Assembly (NCBI RefSeq): GCF_002284575.1
Contig: NZ_NPKJ01000007.1
Location: forward strand, 414-64,413
Length of the DNA: 64,000 nucleotides
Origin: Mesorhizobium temperatum
GTDB lineage: Bacteria > Pseudomonadota > Alphaproteobacteria > Rhizobiales > Rhizobiaceae
Direction of reading: 5' to 3'
Both the position numbers and the translations under genes were made by a program. Shown piece after piece: positions 53,733 to 62,011 of the stretch; the stretch's first letter is position 1; each line of letters begins with the position of its first letter. The notes under the pieces were generated by a model. It saw only the letters and a list, made by a program, of their open reading frames with translations, was not told the origin of the DNA and did no database searches.

Positions 53733-54506
53733 ATGGACGCCGCTCCCTTGTTCGACCTGACGGGAAAAAAAGCGCTGGTGACCGGCGCCAGCCGCGGCAT
53801 CGGCCAGGCCATGGCGGAGGCGCTCTCCGCGGCTGGTGCGGACGTCGCGGTGACCGCTCGCGACGAAACATCCCTTCGTGAGACGGCGGACCGAATTAGC
53901 GCTAACGGGCGCAGGTCGCTTTGCCGGTCTCTCGACGTGCTCGACACCGATCGTATCCGCGTGGTGGTCGACGATGTCGCGGATGCCTTTGGTGGGCTCG
54001 ACATCCTGGTCAACAACGCCGGCTATGAGCAAGTCCAGCCCTCGCTCGACGTCGACGAAGCAGTGTGGGACCGCATCGTATCGACCAATCTGAAGGGCGC
54101 CTTCTTCTGTGCGCAGGCCGCGGCGCGGCGGATGGCTGCCGGCAACAGCGGTGGCGCGATCATCAATCTTTGCTCGCTGACCTCCTATGTCGGCATTCCG
54201 GCCGCGGTGCCTTACGGTTCGTCCAAGTCTGGGCTCCTGGGCATGACGCGCGCGCTCGCCGCGGAATGGGCATCGCTCGGCATCCGCGTCAACGCCATCG
54301 CTCCGGGGTATTTCCATACGGCGATGACGGATGCTTTTTATCAGGATCCCGACTGGCAGACGGCGATGCTGGCCAAGATCCCGCAGCGGCGCTTCGGCAC
54401 GATGCAGGATCTGGCCGGAGCCGTCGTGTTCCTGGCGAGCGGGGCATCAGCCTATGTCACCGGGCATTGCCTCCCAGTCGACGGCGGCTATCTCGCATCC
54501 ATCTGA
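53733..54506 (+). CDS. Short-chain dehydrogenase/reductase
   Basis: A classical SDR of 257 residues. The NAD(P) motif TGASRGIG is at residues 17-24, NNAG follows in DILVNNAGYEQ, and the catalytic site is Tyr161-x3-Lys165 in PYGSSKSGLLG. VDGGYLASI closes it. It oxidises a secondary alcohol or reduces a ketone. Its position ahead of the ABC transporter, HisD-like and zinc-dehydrogenase genes suggests it oxidises the imported polyol or sulfonate, as the SDR does in DHPS clusters. I start at ATG 53733, after AGGAG. A candidate GntR operator lies upstream. Confidence 0.9.
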   Translation: MDAAPLFDLTGKKALVTGASRGIGQAMAEALSAAGADVAVTARDETSLRETADRISANGRRSLCRSLDVLDTDRIRVVVDDVADAFGGLDILVNNAGYEQVQPSLDVDEAVWDRIVSTNLKGAFFCAQAAARRMAAGNSGGAIINLCSLTSYVGIPAAVPYGSSKSGLLGMTRALAAEWASLGIRVNAIAPGYFHTAMTDAFYQDPDWQTAMLAKIPQRRFGTMQDLAGAVVFLASGASAYVTGHCLPVDGGYLASI

Positions 54507-54547
54507 GCGACTGAGGTGTGGTGCAACAATAACCGTGTAGACCCGAC

Positions 54548-54569
54548 TTGTATATGGTTGTATATACCA
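54548..54569. promoter_or_regulatory. Candidate HutC-type GntR operator upstream of the ABC operon
   Basis: TTGTATAT occurs twice (54548-54555 and 54558-54565), ten bases apart, and the second copy extends to the perfect palindrome GTATATAC (54560-54567), which fits the HutC-type core GT-A/C-TA-G/T-AC. It lies about 60 bases before the transporter ATPase gene. This is the better of the two operator candidates. Confidence 0.55.
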
Positions 54570-54624
54570 CCTCACAACGCCGGACGTTCTTGCATGCGAC
54601 CGGCGACAAACAAGGGGAACCGCC

Positions 54625-55770
54625 ATGCAGGAGCCTTTCCGGGCCGTAGCTTCACGCGAAGCGGAAGGCGGCAGGGAAATCGCAGTCACGGTCCGCAACG
54701 TCGGGATGGACTTCGATGGGGTTCATGCCGTCAAGAATGCGTCCTTCGATCTGCCGAAGGGCCGGTTCCTCACCATTCTCGGGCCTTCTGGGTCCGGCAA
54801 GACAACCCTCCTGCGGATGATCGCCGGGTTCCAGACCCCGAGCAGCGGTGAGATCTTCATCAATGGCGAAGCGGTGAGCGCAGTGCCACCGCACAAGCGG
54901 TCGATCGGCATGGTCTTTCAGAGGCTTGCGTTGTTTCCACATATGACGGCGGCTGAGAATGTCGCGTTCCCGCTGAAGATGCGTCGGCGCGACGCACGCA
55001 CCATTCCCGAACGCGTCGAGCGATATCTCGAACTGGTCCGGCTCGGGGGCTACGGCGGCAGGCGCATTCACGAACTTTCCGGCGGACAGCAGCAGCGCGT
55101 CGCGATCGCGCGCGCGCTGGTGTTCGAGCCCGACCTGCTGCTTCTCGACGAGCCGCTCGCTGCACTCGACCGCAAGCTGCGCGAGGAAATGCAGCTCGAA
55201 TTCCGCCGCATCCAGCGCGAGCTCGGCGTCACCACGATCAACGTCACCCATGACCAGCGCGAGGCGCTGGTGGTTTCCGACGACATCGTCGTCATGGACC
55301 AGGGCGAGATCCAGCAGAAGGCGCAGCCGATCCACACCTACCGCCAGCCCCGTAACGCCTTCGTCGCCAATTTCATCGGCGTCACCAACTTCATTGCCGG
55401 CACGGTACGGGCCGTCTCGGAAGCAGGCGACGTCTCCATCCTTCGAGGTGATCTGATGCTTGCCGGAAAGATCGGCGATCCGGTCAATCCACCTGCGGAG
55501 GGCGACAAGGCGTCGGGAGCGATCCGCGCCGAACAGATCCGTCTCGCCGGCGATGCTGCGCAGCTGTCGAAGCTCGATTGCATGCTAGCCGGGACTGTCA
55601 CTGACACCATCTTCGAAGGCGAGCGCATGGTCTACGAGGTAGCCTGCGCCGCGATTGGCGACGAGGTCATTCGCGTTTTTGACCATGATCCCGCCGCGCA
55701 CACGCAGTTCGACATAGGCGAAAGTGTGTTCCTGGGGTGGAATGCCAGGGACATGCTTGTTTTTCGATAG
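54625..55770 (+). CDS. PotA-like ABC transporter ATPase
   Basis: The ATPase of an importer, 381 residues, of the polyamine/CUT2 type. Walker A GPSGSGKTT (Lys59), signature LSGGQQQRVAIARAL, Walker B LLLDEPLAALD, and the H-loop INVTHDQREAL are intact; the last 130 residues form the TOBE domain. It works with the two permeases and binding protein that follow. A strong AAGGGGAA precedes the ATG. The substrate is not a polyamine by necessity; the adjacent catabolic enzymes point to a small polyol or sulfonate. Confidence 0.9.
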   Translation: MQEPFRAVASREAEGGREIAVTVRNVGMDFDGVHAVKNASFDLPKGRFLTILGPSGSGKTTLLRMIAGFQTPSSGEIFINGEAVSAVPPHKRSIGMVFQRLALFPHMTAAENVAFPLKMRRRDARTIPERVERYLELVRLGGYGGRRIHELSGGQQQRVAIARALVFEPDLLLLDEPLAALDRKLREEMQLEFRRIQRELGVTTINVTHDQREALVVSDDIVVMDQGEIQQKAQPIHTYRQPRNAFVANFIGVTNFIAGTVRAVSEAGDVSILRGDLMLAGKIGDPVNPPAEGDKASGAIRAEQIRLAGDAAQLSKLDCMLAGTVTDTIFEGERMVYEVACAAIGDEVIRVFDHDPAAHTQFDIGESVFLGWNARDMLVFR

Positions 55771-55805
55771 AACCGGAAACCGGTCAAACCCAGAGGAGAA
55801 TGCAG

Positions 55806-56912
55806 ATGAAGCGCTTTAAGCCGACATTATCCCATCTTTCCCGCAGAACCTTCCTTCAGGCCACCGCTGCGCTCGGCGGCGCCTCGGCGCTCGGCCTGCG
55901 CGGCGCCTATGCGCAGGAACCGGAAAAGCCGGCGGAGATCATCGTGCGCGCCTGGGGCGGCAGTTGGGTGGATAGTTTGAAGGCCGGCGTGTCCGACAGC
56001 TTCACCAAAATGACGGGGATTGCTGTCCGTCACGACCTGACCGAAGACAATGAGATCCAGCCCAAGGTCTGGGCGGCCGTAGCGCAGAACCGGGTCCCGC
56101 CGATCCACATCAACTGGGACACCACCACCAATGCCACGAAATCGGCACTGCGCGGCGTGACGGAAGACCTCTCCGACCTGCCGAACCTCGCCAATGTGAC
56201 GGACCTTGCCAAGCCGGCCGGCCTGGAAGGCTTCCCGATCGTCAACACCTACGGCTATGTCTATGTGCTTGCCTATCGGCCTGCGGCATTCCCGGACGGA
56301 CCGCCGAAGTCCTGGAAAGACCTGCTCGACCCGAAGTTCAAGGGCCGGCTTGCCTTCTACAATGACGGCATCGGCTTCCATTTCCCAGCCCAGGTCGCCG
56401 GTGGCGGCAAGCTGGAGGACATACCCGGCAACATGCAGCCGGCTTGGGATTTCATTACCAAGATGAAGGCGCAGCAGCCGCTGCTCGGTGAGGATCCCGA
56501 CTTCACCACCTGGTTCCAGAACGGCGAGATCGACGCCGCCTGCACCATCTCGACCAACGCCCGAGAGGCCCGCAAGAATGGCGTGAAAATCGAATGGGTC
56601 GTGCCGGAGGAGGGTGCGAAATTCGACACGGACGGTCTGTGGATTCCCAAGGGCCTGCCGGAAAACGAACTCTACTGGGCCAAGCAGTACATCAACCATG
56701 CGCTGACCAAGGAAGCCCAGCAGGTCTGGCTGGACGGCCTCGGCTTGCCGGGCGTGGTGCCGGGCCTCACACCGCCGAAGGATCTGGTGGGCGATCCGTC
56801 CTATCCGACCACCGAAGCGGATTTCCAGCGCCTCATCCGCATCTCGTCGAAGATCCAGGTCGAGAATGAGAGCGAGTGGTTTTCCAAGTTCAAGGCGATC
56901 ATGCAGGGTTGA
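55806..56912 (+). CDS. PotD/F-like substrate-binding protein, Tat signal
   Basis: A periplasmic binding protein of 368 residues, type 2 fold. It starts with a twin-arginine signal (LSRRTFLQATAALGGASAL) and is probably cut after AYA. The mature protein begins PEKPAEIIVRAWGGSW, the strand typical of PotD/PotF and related ABC binding proteins, and has HINWDTTTNATKSALRG. It delivers the ligand to the permeases. I start at ATG 55806 because AGAGGAG is correctly spaced from it and not from the ATG at 55800. Confidence 0.9.
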   Translation: MKRFKPTLSHLSRRTFLQATAALGGASALGLRGAYAQEPEKPAEIIVRAWGGSWVDSLKAGVSDSFTKMTGIAVRHDLTEDNEIQPKVWAAVAQNRVPPIHINWDTTTNATKSALRGVTEDLSDLPNLANVTDLAKPAGLEGFPIVNTYGYVYVLAYRPAAFPDGPPKSWKDLLDPKFKGRLAFYNDGIGFHFPAQVAGGGKLEDIPGNMQPAWDFITKMKAQQPLLGEDPDFTTWFQNGEIDAACTISTNAREARKNGVKIEWVVPEEGAKFDTDGLWIPKGLPENELYWAKQYINHALTKEAQQVWLDGLGLPGVVPGLTPPKDLVGDPSYPTTEADFQRLIRISSKIQVENESEWFSKFKAIMQG

Positions 56913-56977
56913 CGCCGGGTCGGCCGGTGCTGCGCTAGCGGCACCGGCTCCTTCACGACGTCAGTTACGGATTTTTC

Positions 56978-57922
56978 ATGCGGGCAGCCAGGACAGCCTA
57001 TCCCCTCAAATGGCGCATCATGGATGCGCTGGAAGGCGTTGCCGCCGCCATCTGGCCGGCGCGGTTCCGACGCGCCACGCCCTATCTGATGCTGCTTCCG
57101 GCGGTGCTGCTGGTCGGACTGCTCGTGCTCGGTCTCATCCAGATTGCGGACGCCAGCCTGCGCACGCTCGACACCACTACTTTCCAGTTCTCGGACGACT
57201 ATTCCATCGCCAATTTCCGGCGGGCGCTGACGGAGCCGCTTTTCCTCGTTGTCGCGCAGCGCAGCCTCATCGCCGCCCTGATCGTCACCGCGGTGACACT
57301 CGTCTTCGCCTTCCCCTACGCCTATCTGATGGTGCGCACGCGTTCGCCAGGATTGCGCAAATTCCTGCTGATTGCGCTGTTCCTGCCCTTCTTCATCGGC
57401 CAGGTGGTGCGTGCCTATGGCTGGCTGATCATCTTAGGCAACCAGGGCATGGTGAACGAGGCACTCGGCCTTGTCGGGGTCGCCCCGATGCGGCTCATCT
57501 ACAACTATCCCGCCGTGCTGTTCGGCCTCGTCCAATACATGCTGCCGTTTGCCGTGCTGATGCTCGCGCCGGCACTCACAGCCATTCCCGAGGAGCTGGA
57601 GGCGGCCGCTGGATCGCTCGGCGCGAACTGGGTTCGCACGTTCATCCATGTCGTGTTGCCACTCGCTCGTCCGGGCTTCATCGGCGCCGGTGTGGTGGTG
57701 CTGACGCTTTCGCTTACCGATTTCGCGGTCCCCGCGATCCTTGGCGGCGGCTCCCATGACTTCATCGCCAACGCCATCTACGACCAGTTCTTCCGAACGT
57801 CCGATCAGGGTCTCGGCGCGACGCTGGCGCTTATGCTGGTCGCGCTCGGGTCAATCCTTGTCGGCCTCGTGTTCGCGCTGTTTGGAGCTGGAACGCTCGC
57901 CATGGGGAGATCCCGGGCGTGA
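56978..57922 (+). CDS. ABC transporter permease, PotB type
   Basis: An inner-membrane permease of 314 residues with six predicted helices (YLMLLPAVLLVGLLVLGLIQIA is the first). The ATPase-contact EAA loop is at ELEAAAGSLGANWVRTFIHVVLPL, near residue 210. It forms a heterodimer with the next permease, whose gene overlaps by 4 bases. The start is ATG 56978 with a weak ribosome binding site; another at 57020 is possible. Confidence 0.9.
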   Translation: MRAARTAYPLKWRIMDALEGVAAAIWPARFRRATPYLMLLPAVLLVGLLVLGLIQIADASLRTLDTTTFQFSDDYSIANFRRALTEPLFLVVAQRSLIAALIVTAVTLVFAFPYAYLMVRTRSPGLRKFLLIALFLPFFIGQVVRAYGWLIILGNQGMVNEALGLVGVAPMRLIYNYPAVLFGLVQYMLPFAVLMLAPALTAIPEELEAAAGSLGANWVRTFIHVVLPLARPGFIGAGVVVLTLSLTDFAVPAILGGGSHDFIANAIYDQFFRTSDQGLGATLALMLVALGSILVGLVFALFGAGTLAMGRSRA

Positions 57923-58719
57923 GCGGCTCGCGCAGCAAATCGGTTGTTCTGTGGACCCTGGTGACGATCGCCCTGGTGACGCTTTCGGCGCCGACGGTCG
58001 TCGTGCTCGGCGCTTCCTTCACCGGCGGCAACATCATCACGTTTCCGCCGGATGGGCTGTCGCTTCGGTGGTACGCGCGTATCTCGCAGGCCTCCGACCT
58101 GCGCAACGCTTTCCTGCGTACGCTCCATGTCGCGGCGGTCTGTACGATCGTTGCCATTCCGGTGGGCACGCTGGCCGGCATCGCGCTGGCGAAATATGCG
58201 GTGCGTTTTGAGAAGACGATCCAGATCTATCTGCTGCTGCCCTTTACCATCCCGCTGATCGGATCGGGCATCGGCCTCATGCTGATTTTCGGCAACGCCG
58301 GCATTCTTGGCCAGCTCTGGCCGGTCGGCATCGCCTGCTGCGTCATCAACCTTCCCTTCATGATCTGGGCGGTGACGGCGAGTGCCACCGGGCTTGACCC
58401 GGATCTTGAACTGGCCGCCGCCAATTGCGGCGCGCCGCCGCTCCAGGTGTTCTTCTCCGTCACCCTGCCGGCGGTTATGCCGGGGGTGATCACCGGCTCG
58501 CTGCTGATGTTCATCCTTGCGCTGAATGAGTTCCTGGTCAGCCTGCTGCTCGTCGATGCCCGCATCGTGACGCTGCCGGTGCTGATCTACAACTCCATCC
58601 GCTCGATCATCACGCCGGATCTTGCCGCGATCTCCGTGGTCTTCATCGCCTGCTCGGCTGTCGCCGTCTTCCTGCTCGACAGGCTGGTCGGGCTCGACAT
58701 CTTCCTGAAATCGAAATGA
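57919..58719 (+). CDS. ABC transporter permease, PotC type
   Basis: The second permease, 266 residues, with six helices (VTIALVTLSAPTVVVLGASF is the first). The EAA loop LELAAANCGAPPLQVFFSVTLPAVMPG couples it to the ATPase. Its GTG start overlaps the stop codon of the first permease. The set ATPase, binding protein, permease, permease has the content of a PotABCD importer. Confidence 0.9.
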   Translation: MSGSRSKSVVLWTLVTIALVTLSAPTVVVLGASFTGGNIITFPPDGLSLRWYARISQASDLRNAFLRTLHVAAVCTIVAIPVGTLAGIALAKYAVRFEKTIQIYLLLPFTIPLIGSGIGLMLIFGNAGILGQLWPVGIACCVINLPFMIWAVTASATGLDPDLELAAANCGAPPLQVFFSVTLPAVMPGVITGSLLMFILALNEFLVSLLLVDARIVTLPVLIYNSIRSIITPDLAAISVVFIACSAVAVFLLDRLVGLDIFLKSK

Positions 58720-58754
58720 GGAATGCCGGCCCGCCGGGCCGAAAAGGAAATCCT

Positions 58755-60077
58755 ATGCCAAACGTATCGTTCCACGACTTGAGCCAACTCGACGTCGCCA
58801 GTCGAGCGGCACTGATGCGGCGCTCAGAGACCGATCTCTCCAGCTTTATGGAGAAGGCCGCACCGATCATCGAGGCGGTACGAACAGAAGGCGACGCCGC
58901 GCTCATTCGCTTCGCCCGCGACTTGGACAAGGCAGATCTCGATGCCGCGCGGCTGAAGGTCAGCCCCGCCGAGTTCGACGCCGCCTTCGGCATGGTGGAC
59001 GAGGACGTGGTCGCCGCCATTCGCTTCGGCATCGACAACATCCGGCATTTCCACGAAGAGCAGAAGCCGGAAGCGATGTGGCTTAAGGAAATGCGGCCCG
59101 GCGCGTATGCCGGGGACCGCTTCACGCCGATCCGCTCGGTGGCGCTCTATGTCCCGCGCGGCAAGGGGGCGTTCCCTTCGGTGACAATGATGACCGCAGT
59201 GCCCGCCGTGGTGTCGGGCGTCCCGGAGCTTGCTATCATGACGCCGCCAGCGCCCGATGGTTCGGTGGACGCAGCGACACTGGTTGCGGCGCGCCTCGCC
59301 GGTGTCGAAACGGTGTACAAATGCGGCGGCGCGCAGGCGGTCGCCGCGGTCGCCTACGGCACAGAGACGATCAGGCCCGCGCTCAAGATCGTCGGTCCAG
59401 GCAGCCCTTGGGTCGTTGCGGCCAAGCGGCTGCTTGCCGGGGTCATCGATCCCGGCCTTCCCGCTGGTCCATCGGAAGCGATTATCCTCGCCGACGACAG
59501 CGTGCATGGCGGACTGGCCGCGCTCGACCTCCTGATCGAGGCGGAGCACGGGCCCGACTCGTCGGCCTATCTGGTGACCCACAGCCGCCGCGTCGCGGAG
59601 GAGGCACTGGCGGCGCTGCCCGAGCACTGGGCGCGCATGACCGATCAGCGGGTAGCGTTCTCCACCGCGGTGCTGACCGGTGCCTATGGCGGCATCGTGC
59701 TGACGGCATCGATCGAGGAGAGCTACCGCTTCGTCAACGACTACGCACCTGAGCATCTGGAGATCCTCTCCACCGATCCCTTTGCGCACCTTGGCCACAT
59801 CACCGAAGCCGCCGAGATCCTGATGGGGCCGCACACGCCGGTTTCGATCGGCAATTTCGGGCTGGGTCCCAACGCCGTGCTGCCGACCAGCCGCTGGGCG
59901 CGTACCTGCGGACCGCTCTCGGTCACGGATTTCGTCAAGCGCTCTTCGATCGGCTACGTGACGGCGGCGGCCTATCCGGAATTCGCCCGCCATGCCCGCA
60001 CACTTGCCCGCTATGAAGGCTTCTCCTCGCATGAACACGCCGTCTCCGACGTGCGCGACCGATATCTGGTGCGGTAG
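58755..60077 (+). CDS. Histidinol-dehydrogenase-like enzyme (HpsN-like)
   Basis: A 440-residue member of the HisD family. The catalytic pair Glu333-His334 is conserved (APEHLEI), as are His265 and His426 of the zinc site, but the zinc ligands corresponding to Gln259 and Asp360 of E. coli HisD are Glu262 (EAEHG) and Asn367 (SIGNFGLGPNAVLP). This marks a paralog with a different substrate. Known examples are sulfopropanediol 3-dehydrogenase (HpsN), which turns DHPS into sulfolactate with NAD. The neighbours (SDR, zinc dehydrogenase, importer, GntR) fit such a pathway, but no desulfonating enzyme is in the window. ATG 58755 follows AAAAGGAAA. Confidence 0.85.
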   Translation: MPNVSFHDLSQLDVASRAALMRRSETDLSSFMEKAAPIIEAVRTEGDAALIRFARDLDKADLDAARLKVSPAEFDAAFGMVDEDVVAAIRFGIDNIRHFHEEQKPEAMWLKEMRPGAYAGDRFTPIRSVALYVPRGKGAFPSVTMMTAVPAVVSGVPELAIMTPPAPDGSVDAATLVAARLAGVETVYKCGGAQAVAAVAYGTETIRPALKIVGPGSPWVVAAKRLLAGVIDPGLPAGPSEAIILADDSVHGGLAALDLLIEAEHGPDSSAYLVTHSRRVAEEALAALPEHWARMTDQRVAFSTAVLTGAYGGIVLTASIEESYRFVNDYAPEHLEILSTDPFAHLGHITEAAEILMGPHTPVSIGNFGLGPNAVLPTSRWARTCGPLSVTDFVKRSSIGYVTAAAYPEFARHARTLARYEGFSSHEHAVSDVRDRYLVR

Positions 60078-60080
60078 CGG

Positions 60081-61088
60081 ATGATGAAGGCGGCCAGACT
60101 CCATGCGGCGGGCGATTTGCGGGTTGAGGATGTGCCATCTCCCGGCGAACCAACGCCTGGCTGGGTGCGGCTCAGGGTGACGGCCGCCGGCATCTGCGGC
60201 TCCGACCTCCATAACTTCCGTACTGGTCAGTGGATCAGCCGCGCGCCGAGCGTCGTCGGGCATGAATTCGCCGGTGAAGTGACCGCCGTGGGGGCCGGCG
60301 TGTCCGAACTGGCCTGCGGAGACCGGGTGGTCGCCGATTCGCGTTTCTGGTGCGGCGAATGTCCTGCTTGCCGGGCTGGCCTGCATAATGTCTGTGCCAC
60401 ACTCGGCTTTGTGGGCGAGCTCTGCGACGGCGGCTTCGCGGAAGAAACGGCGCTGCCGGCGCGGCTGCTCCTGCGCCACGACCCCGCGCTCGATCCCGCA
60501 ATCGCCGCCATGGCGGAGCCGCTGGCGGTCGCCTTGCACGCAGTGCGGCGTCTGTCGGCGCCGGCCGGGGCGCCGGTGCTTATCGCCGGTTGCGGCCCGA
60601 TCGGCGGGCTGGCGGCGCTACTCCTGTCGCGGCCCGGCGAGAGACCTGTCCTCGTCGCTGACCGCAATGCGGCGCGTGCGGATCTTGTGGCCGAGGTGAG
60701 CGGCGCAACCGTCGTCGATCTGGACGCCCTGCCCTGTGATCCCAACCTGCGCCATGCCATCGACGCGACGGGCAGCGTGGCGGTGATGGCGCGGCTGCTC
60801 GATCTTCTGGCCGGCGGCGGCACGCTGGCGCTGGTCGGCATTTCGCATGGCCGCCTCGATCTCGACCCCAACCTCCTGGTCGAACGCGAGATCGCGCTTG
60901 TCGGTTGCCACGCCTTCGCCGACGAGCTTGCGCCGGCCGTCGCGATGCTTGGTGATCTCGCGCCGGCGCTGTCGCGTTTCGTGGCCGAGGAGATCGCGAT
61001 CGACGAAATCCCCGCCGCCTACCAGCGCCTGATCGCAGGCACGAGCGGCGGTTTGAAGACCATCGTCCGAATAGAGAGAGGGCGATGA
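60081..61088 (+). CDS. Zinc-containing alcohol dehydrogenase
   Basis: An MDR-family dehydrogenase of 335 residues. The catalytic zinc site shows in GICGSDLHNF (Cys) and VVGHEFAGEV (His-Glu), and the structural zinc site in CGECPACRAGLHNVC (four cysteines). The nucleotide domain has VLIAGCGPIGGLAALLL. It oxidises a secondary alcohol with NAD. It follows the HisD-like gene by 3 bases and overlaps the regulator gene, so it belongs to the same operon. In DHPS clusters a similar enzyme interconverts the two enantiomers together with the SDR; that role is inferred here. Confidence 0.9.
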   Translation: MMKAARLHAAGDLRVEDVPSPGEPTPGWVRLRVTAAGICGSDLHNFRTGQWISRAPSVVGHEFAGEVTAVGAGVSELACGDRVVADSRFWCGECPACRAGLHNVCATLGFVGELCDGGFAEETALPARLLLRHDPALDPAIAAMAEPLAVALHAVRRLSAPAGAPVLIAGCGPIGGLAALLLSRPGERPVLVADRNAARADLVAEVSGATVVDLDALPCDPNLRHAIDATGSVAVMARLLDLLAGGGTLALVGISHGRLDLDPNLLVEREIALVGCHAFADELAPAVAMLGDLAPALSRFVAEEIAIDEIPAAYQRLIAGTSGGLKTIVRIERGR

Positions 61089-61816
61089 TCAAGCTTCCCG
61101 AAACCGCCGGACCGCTCTACGAAAAGGTCAAGGACTACGTGCTCGGCAACATCGGCAGCGGCAAATGGCCGAAGGACCGCAGGCTGCCTTCCGAAAACGA
61201 GCTGGTCAGCACGCTCGGCGTCTCGCGCATGACCGTGCACCGGGCGCTGAGGGAACTGACCTCGGAAGGCCACCTCCTGCGCATCCAGGGCGTGGGCACC
61301 TTCGTGGCGCCGCCGAAACCGCAATCTGCTCTCATCGAAATCAGGAACATCGCCGGCGAGATCGCCGCGCGCGGCGGACGCCACAGGGCCGAGGTCGTCG
61401 TGCTCGAGAAGATCCGCGACCCTGCGCTGGACCTTATCGTCGCCTTCGAGTTCATGCGCCGCAGACCGGTCGCCCATTCGATCATCGTGCATTTCGAGGA
61501 CGATGTGCCCGTCCAGCTCGAGGAGCGCTTCGTCAATTCGGCTCTCGCACCGGACTACCACCGGCAAAATTTCGTTGCGACCACCACCTATGACTATCTG
61601 CAGCGGGCGACGCCGCTGACGGAAGTGGAGCACGTGATCTCGGCCATCGCAGCCGACGAGGTGGCCGCGCGCCGTTTGATGATCCAGCCAGGCGACCCCT
61701 GCCTGCTCCTGCATCGGCGGACCTGGTCAGGCGCGGCGGTCGCCACCGTCAACAAGCTCACCTATGTTGGCAGCCGCTATTCGCTTGGCAGCCGCTACGC
61801 GCCCTCGCCCGCATGA
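61085..61816 (+). CDS. GntR-family regulator, HutC/UTRA type
   Basis: A transcription regulator of 243 residues. The N-terminal winged helix is GKWPKDRRLPSENELVSTLG followed by SRMTVHRALRELTSEGHLLR, the GntR signature; the rest is a UTRA ligand-binding domain (HSIIVHFEDDVPVQLEERFV, then LTEVEHVISAIAAD). HutC-type members repress catabolic operons until the substrate or an intermediate binds. The start overlaps the dehydrogenase stop (ATGA), so it ends the operon it probably controls through the sites at 54548-54569 and 53651-53662. Confidence 0.92.
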   Translation: MIKLPETAGPLYEKVKDYVLGNIGSGKWPKDRRLPSENELVSTLGVSRMTVHRALRELTSEGHLLRIQGVGTFVAPPKPQSALIEIRNIAGEIAARGGRHRAEVVVLEKIRDPALDLIVAFEFMRRRPVAHSIIVHFEDDVPVQLEERFVNSALAPDYHRQNFVATTTYDYLQRATPLTEVEHVISAIAADEVAARRLMIQPGDPCLLLHRRTWSGAAVATVNKLTYVGSRYSLGSRYAPSPA

Positions 61817-62011
61817 GCGGGGTCACGTAGCCAAGCCGGGCGTGGCAGCCTATCGGCCAAACGGCTGCTTTGATAGGAATCAGTTCTGCCTGCGCCGCCG
61901 TTTTTCTTGTTGGCGCCGACCCACATCAGGTTCGGGGTCAAGCCTGGCCGCCGGTCAAATTGCACCGAAGCGGCCAGACTGATTGGGAATGTCCAGGACG
62001 CGGCCGACCGT

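Noticed and set aside
58755-60077. Histidinol dehydrogenase of histidine biosynthesis (hisD)
   Set aside because: Two zinc ligands are replaced, no his genes are nearby, and it is in an operon with an importer and alcohol dehydrogenases.
58824-60539. Very long open frame antisense to the HisD-like and zinc-dehydrogenase genes
   Set aside because: It crosses the boundary of two well-supported genes, has no motif and is rich in His and Arg as expected from an antisense shadow.
61085-61816. MatR, the regulator of malonate genes
   Set aside because: It overlaps the dehydrogenase gene of the other cluster, has a UTRA rather than FadR-type ligand domain, and points away from the mat genes.
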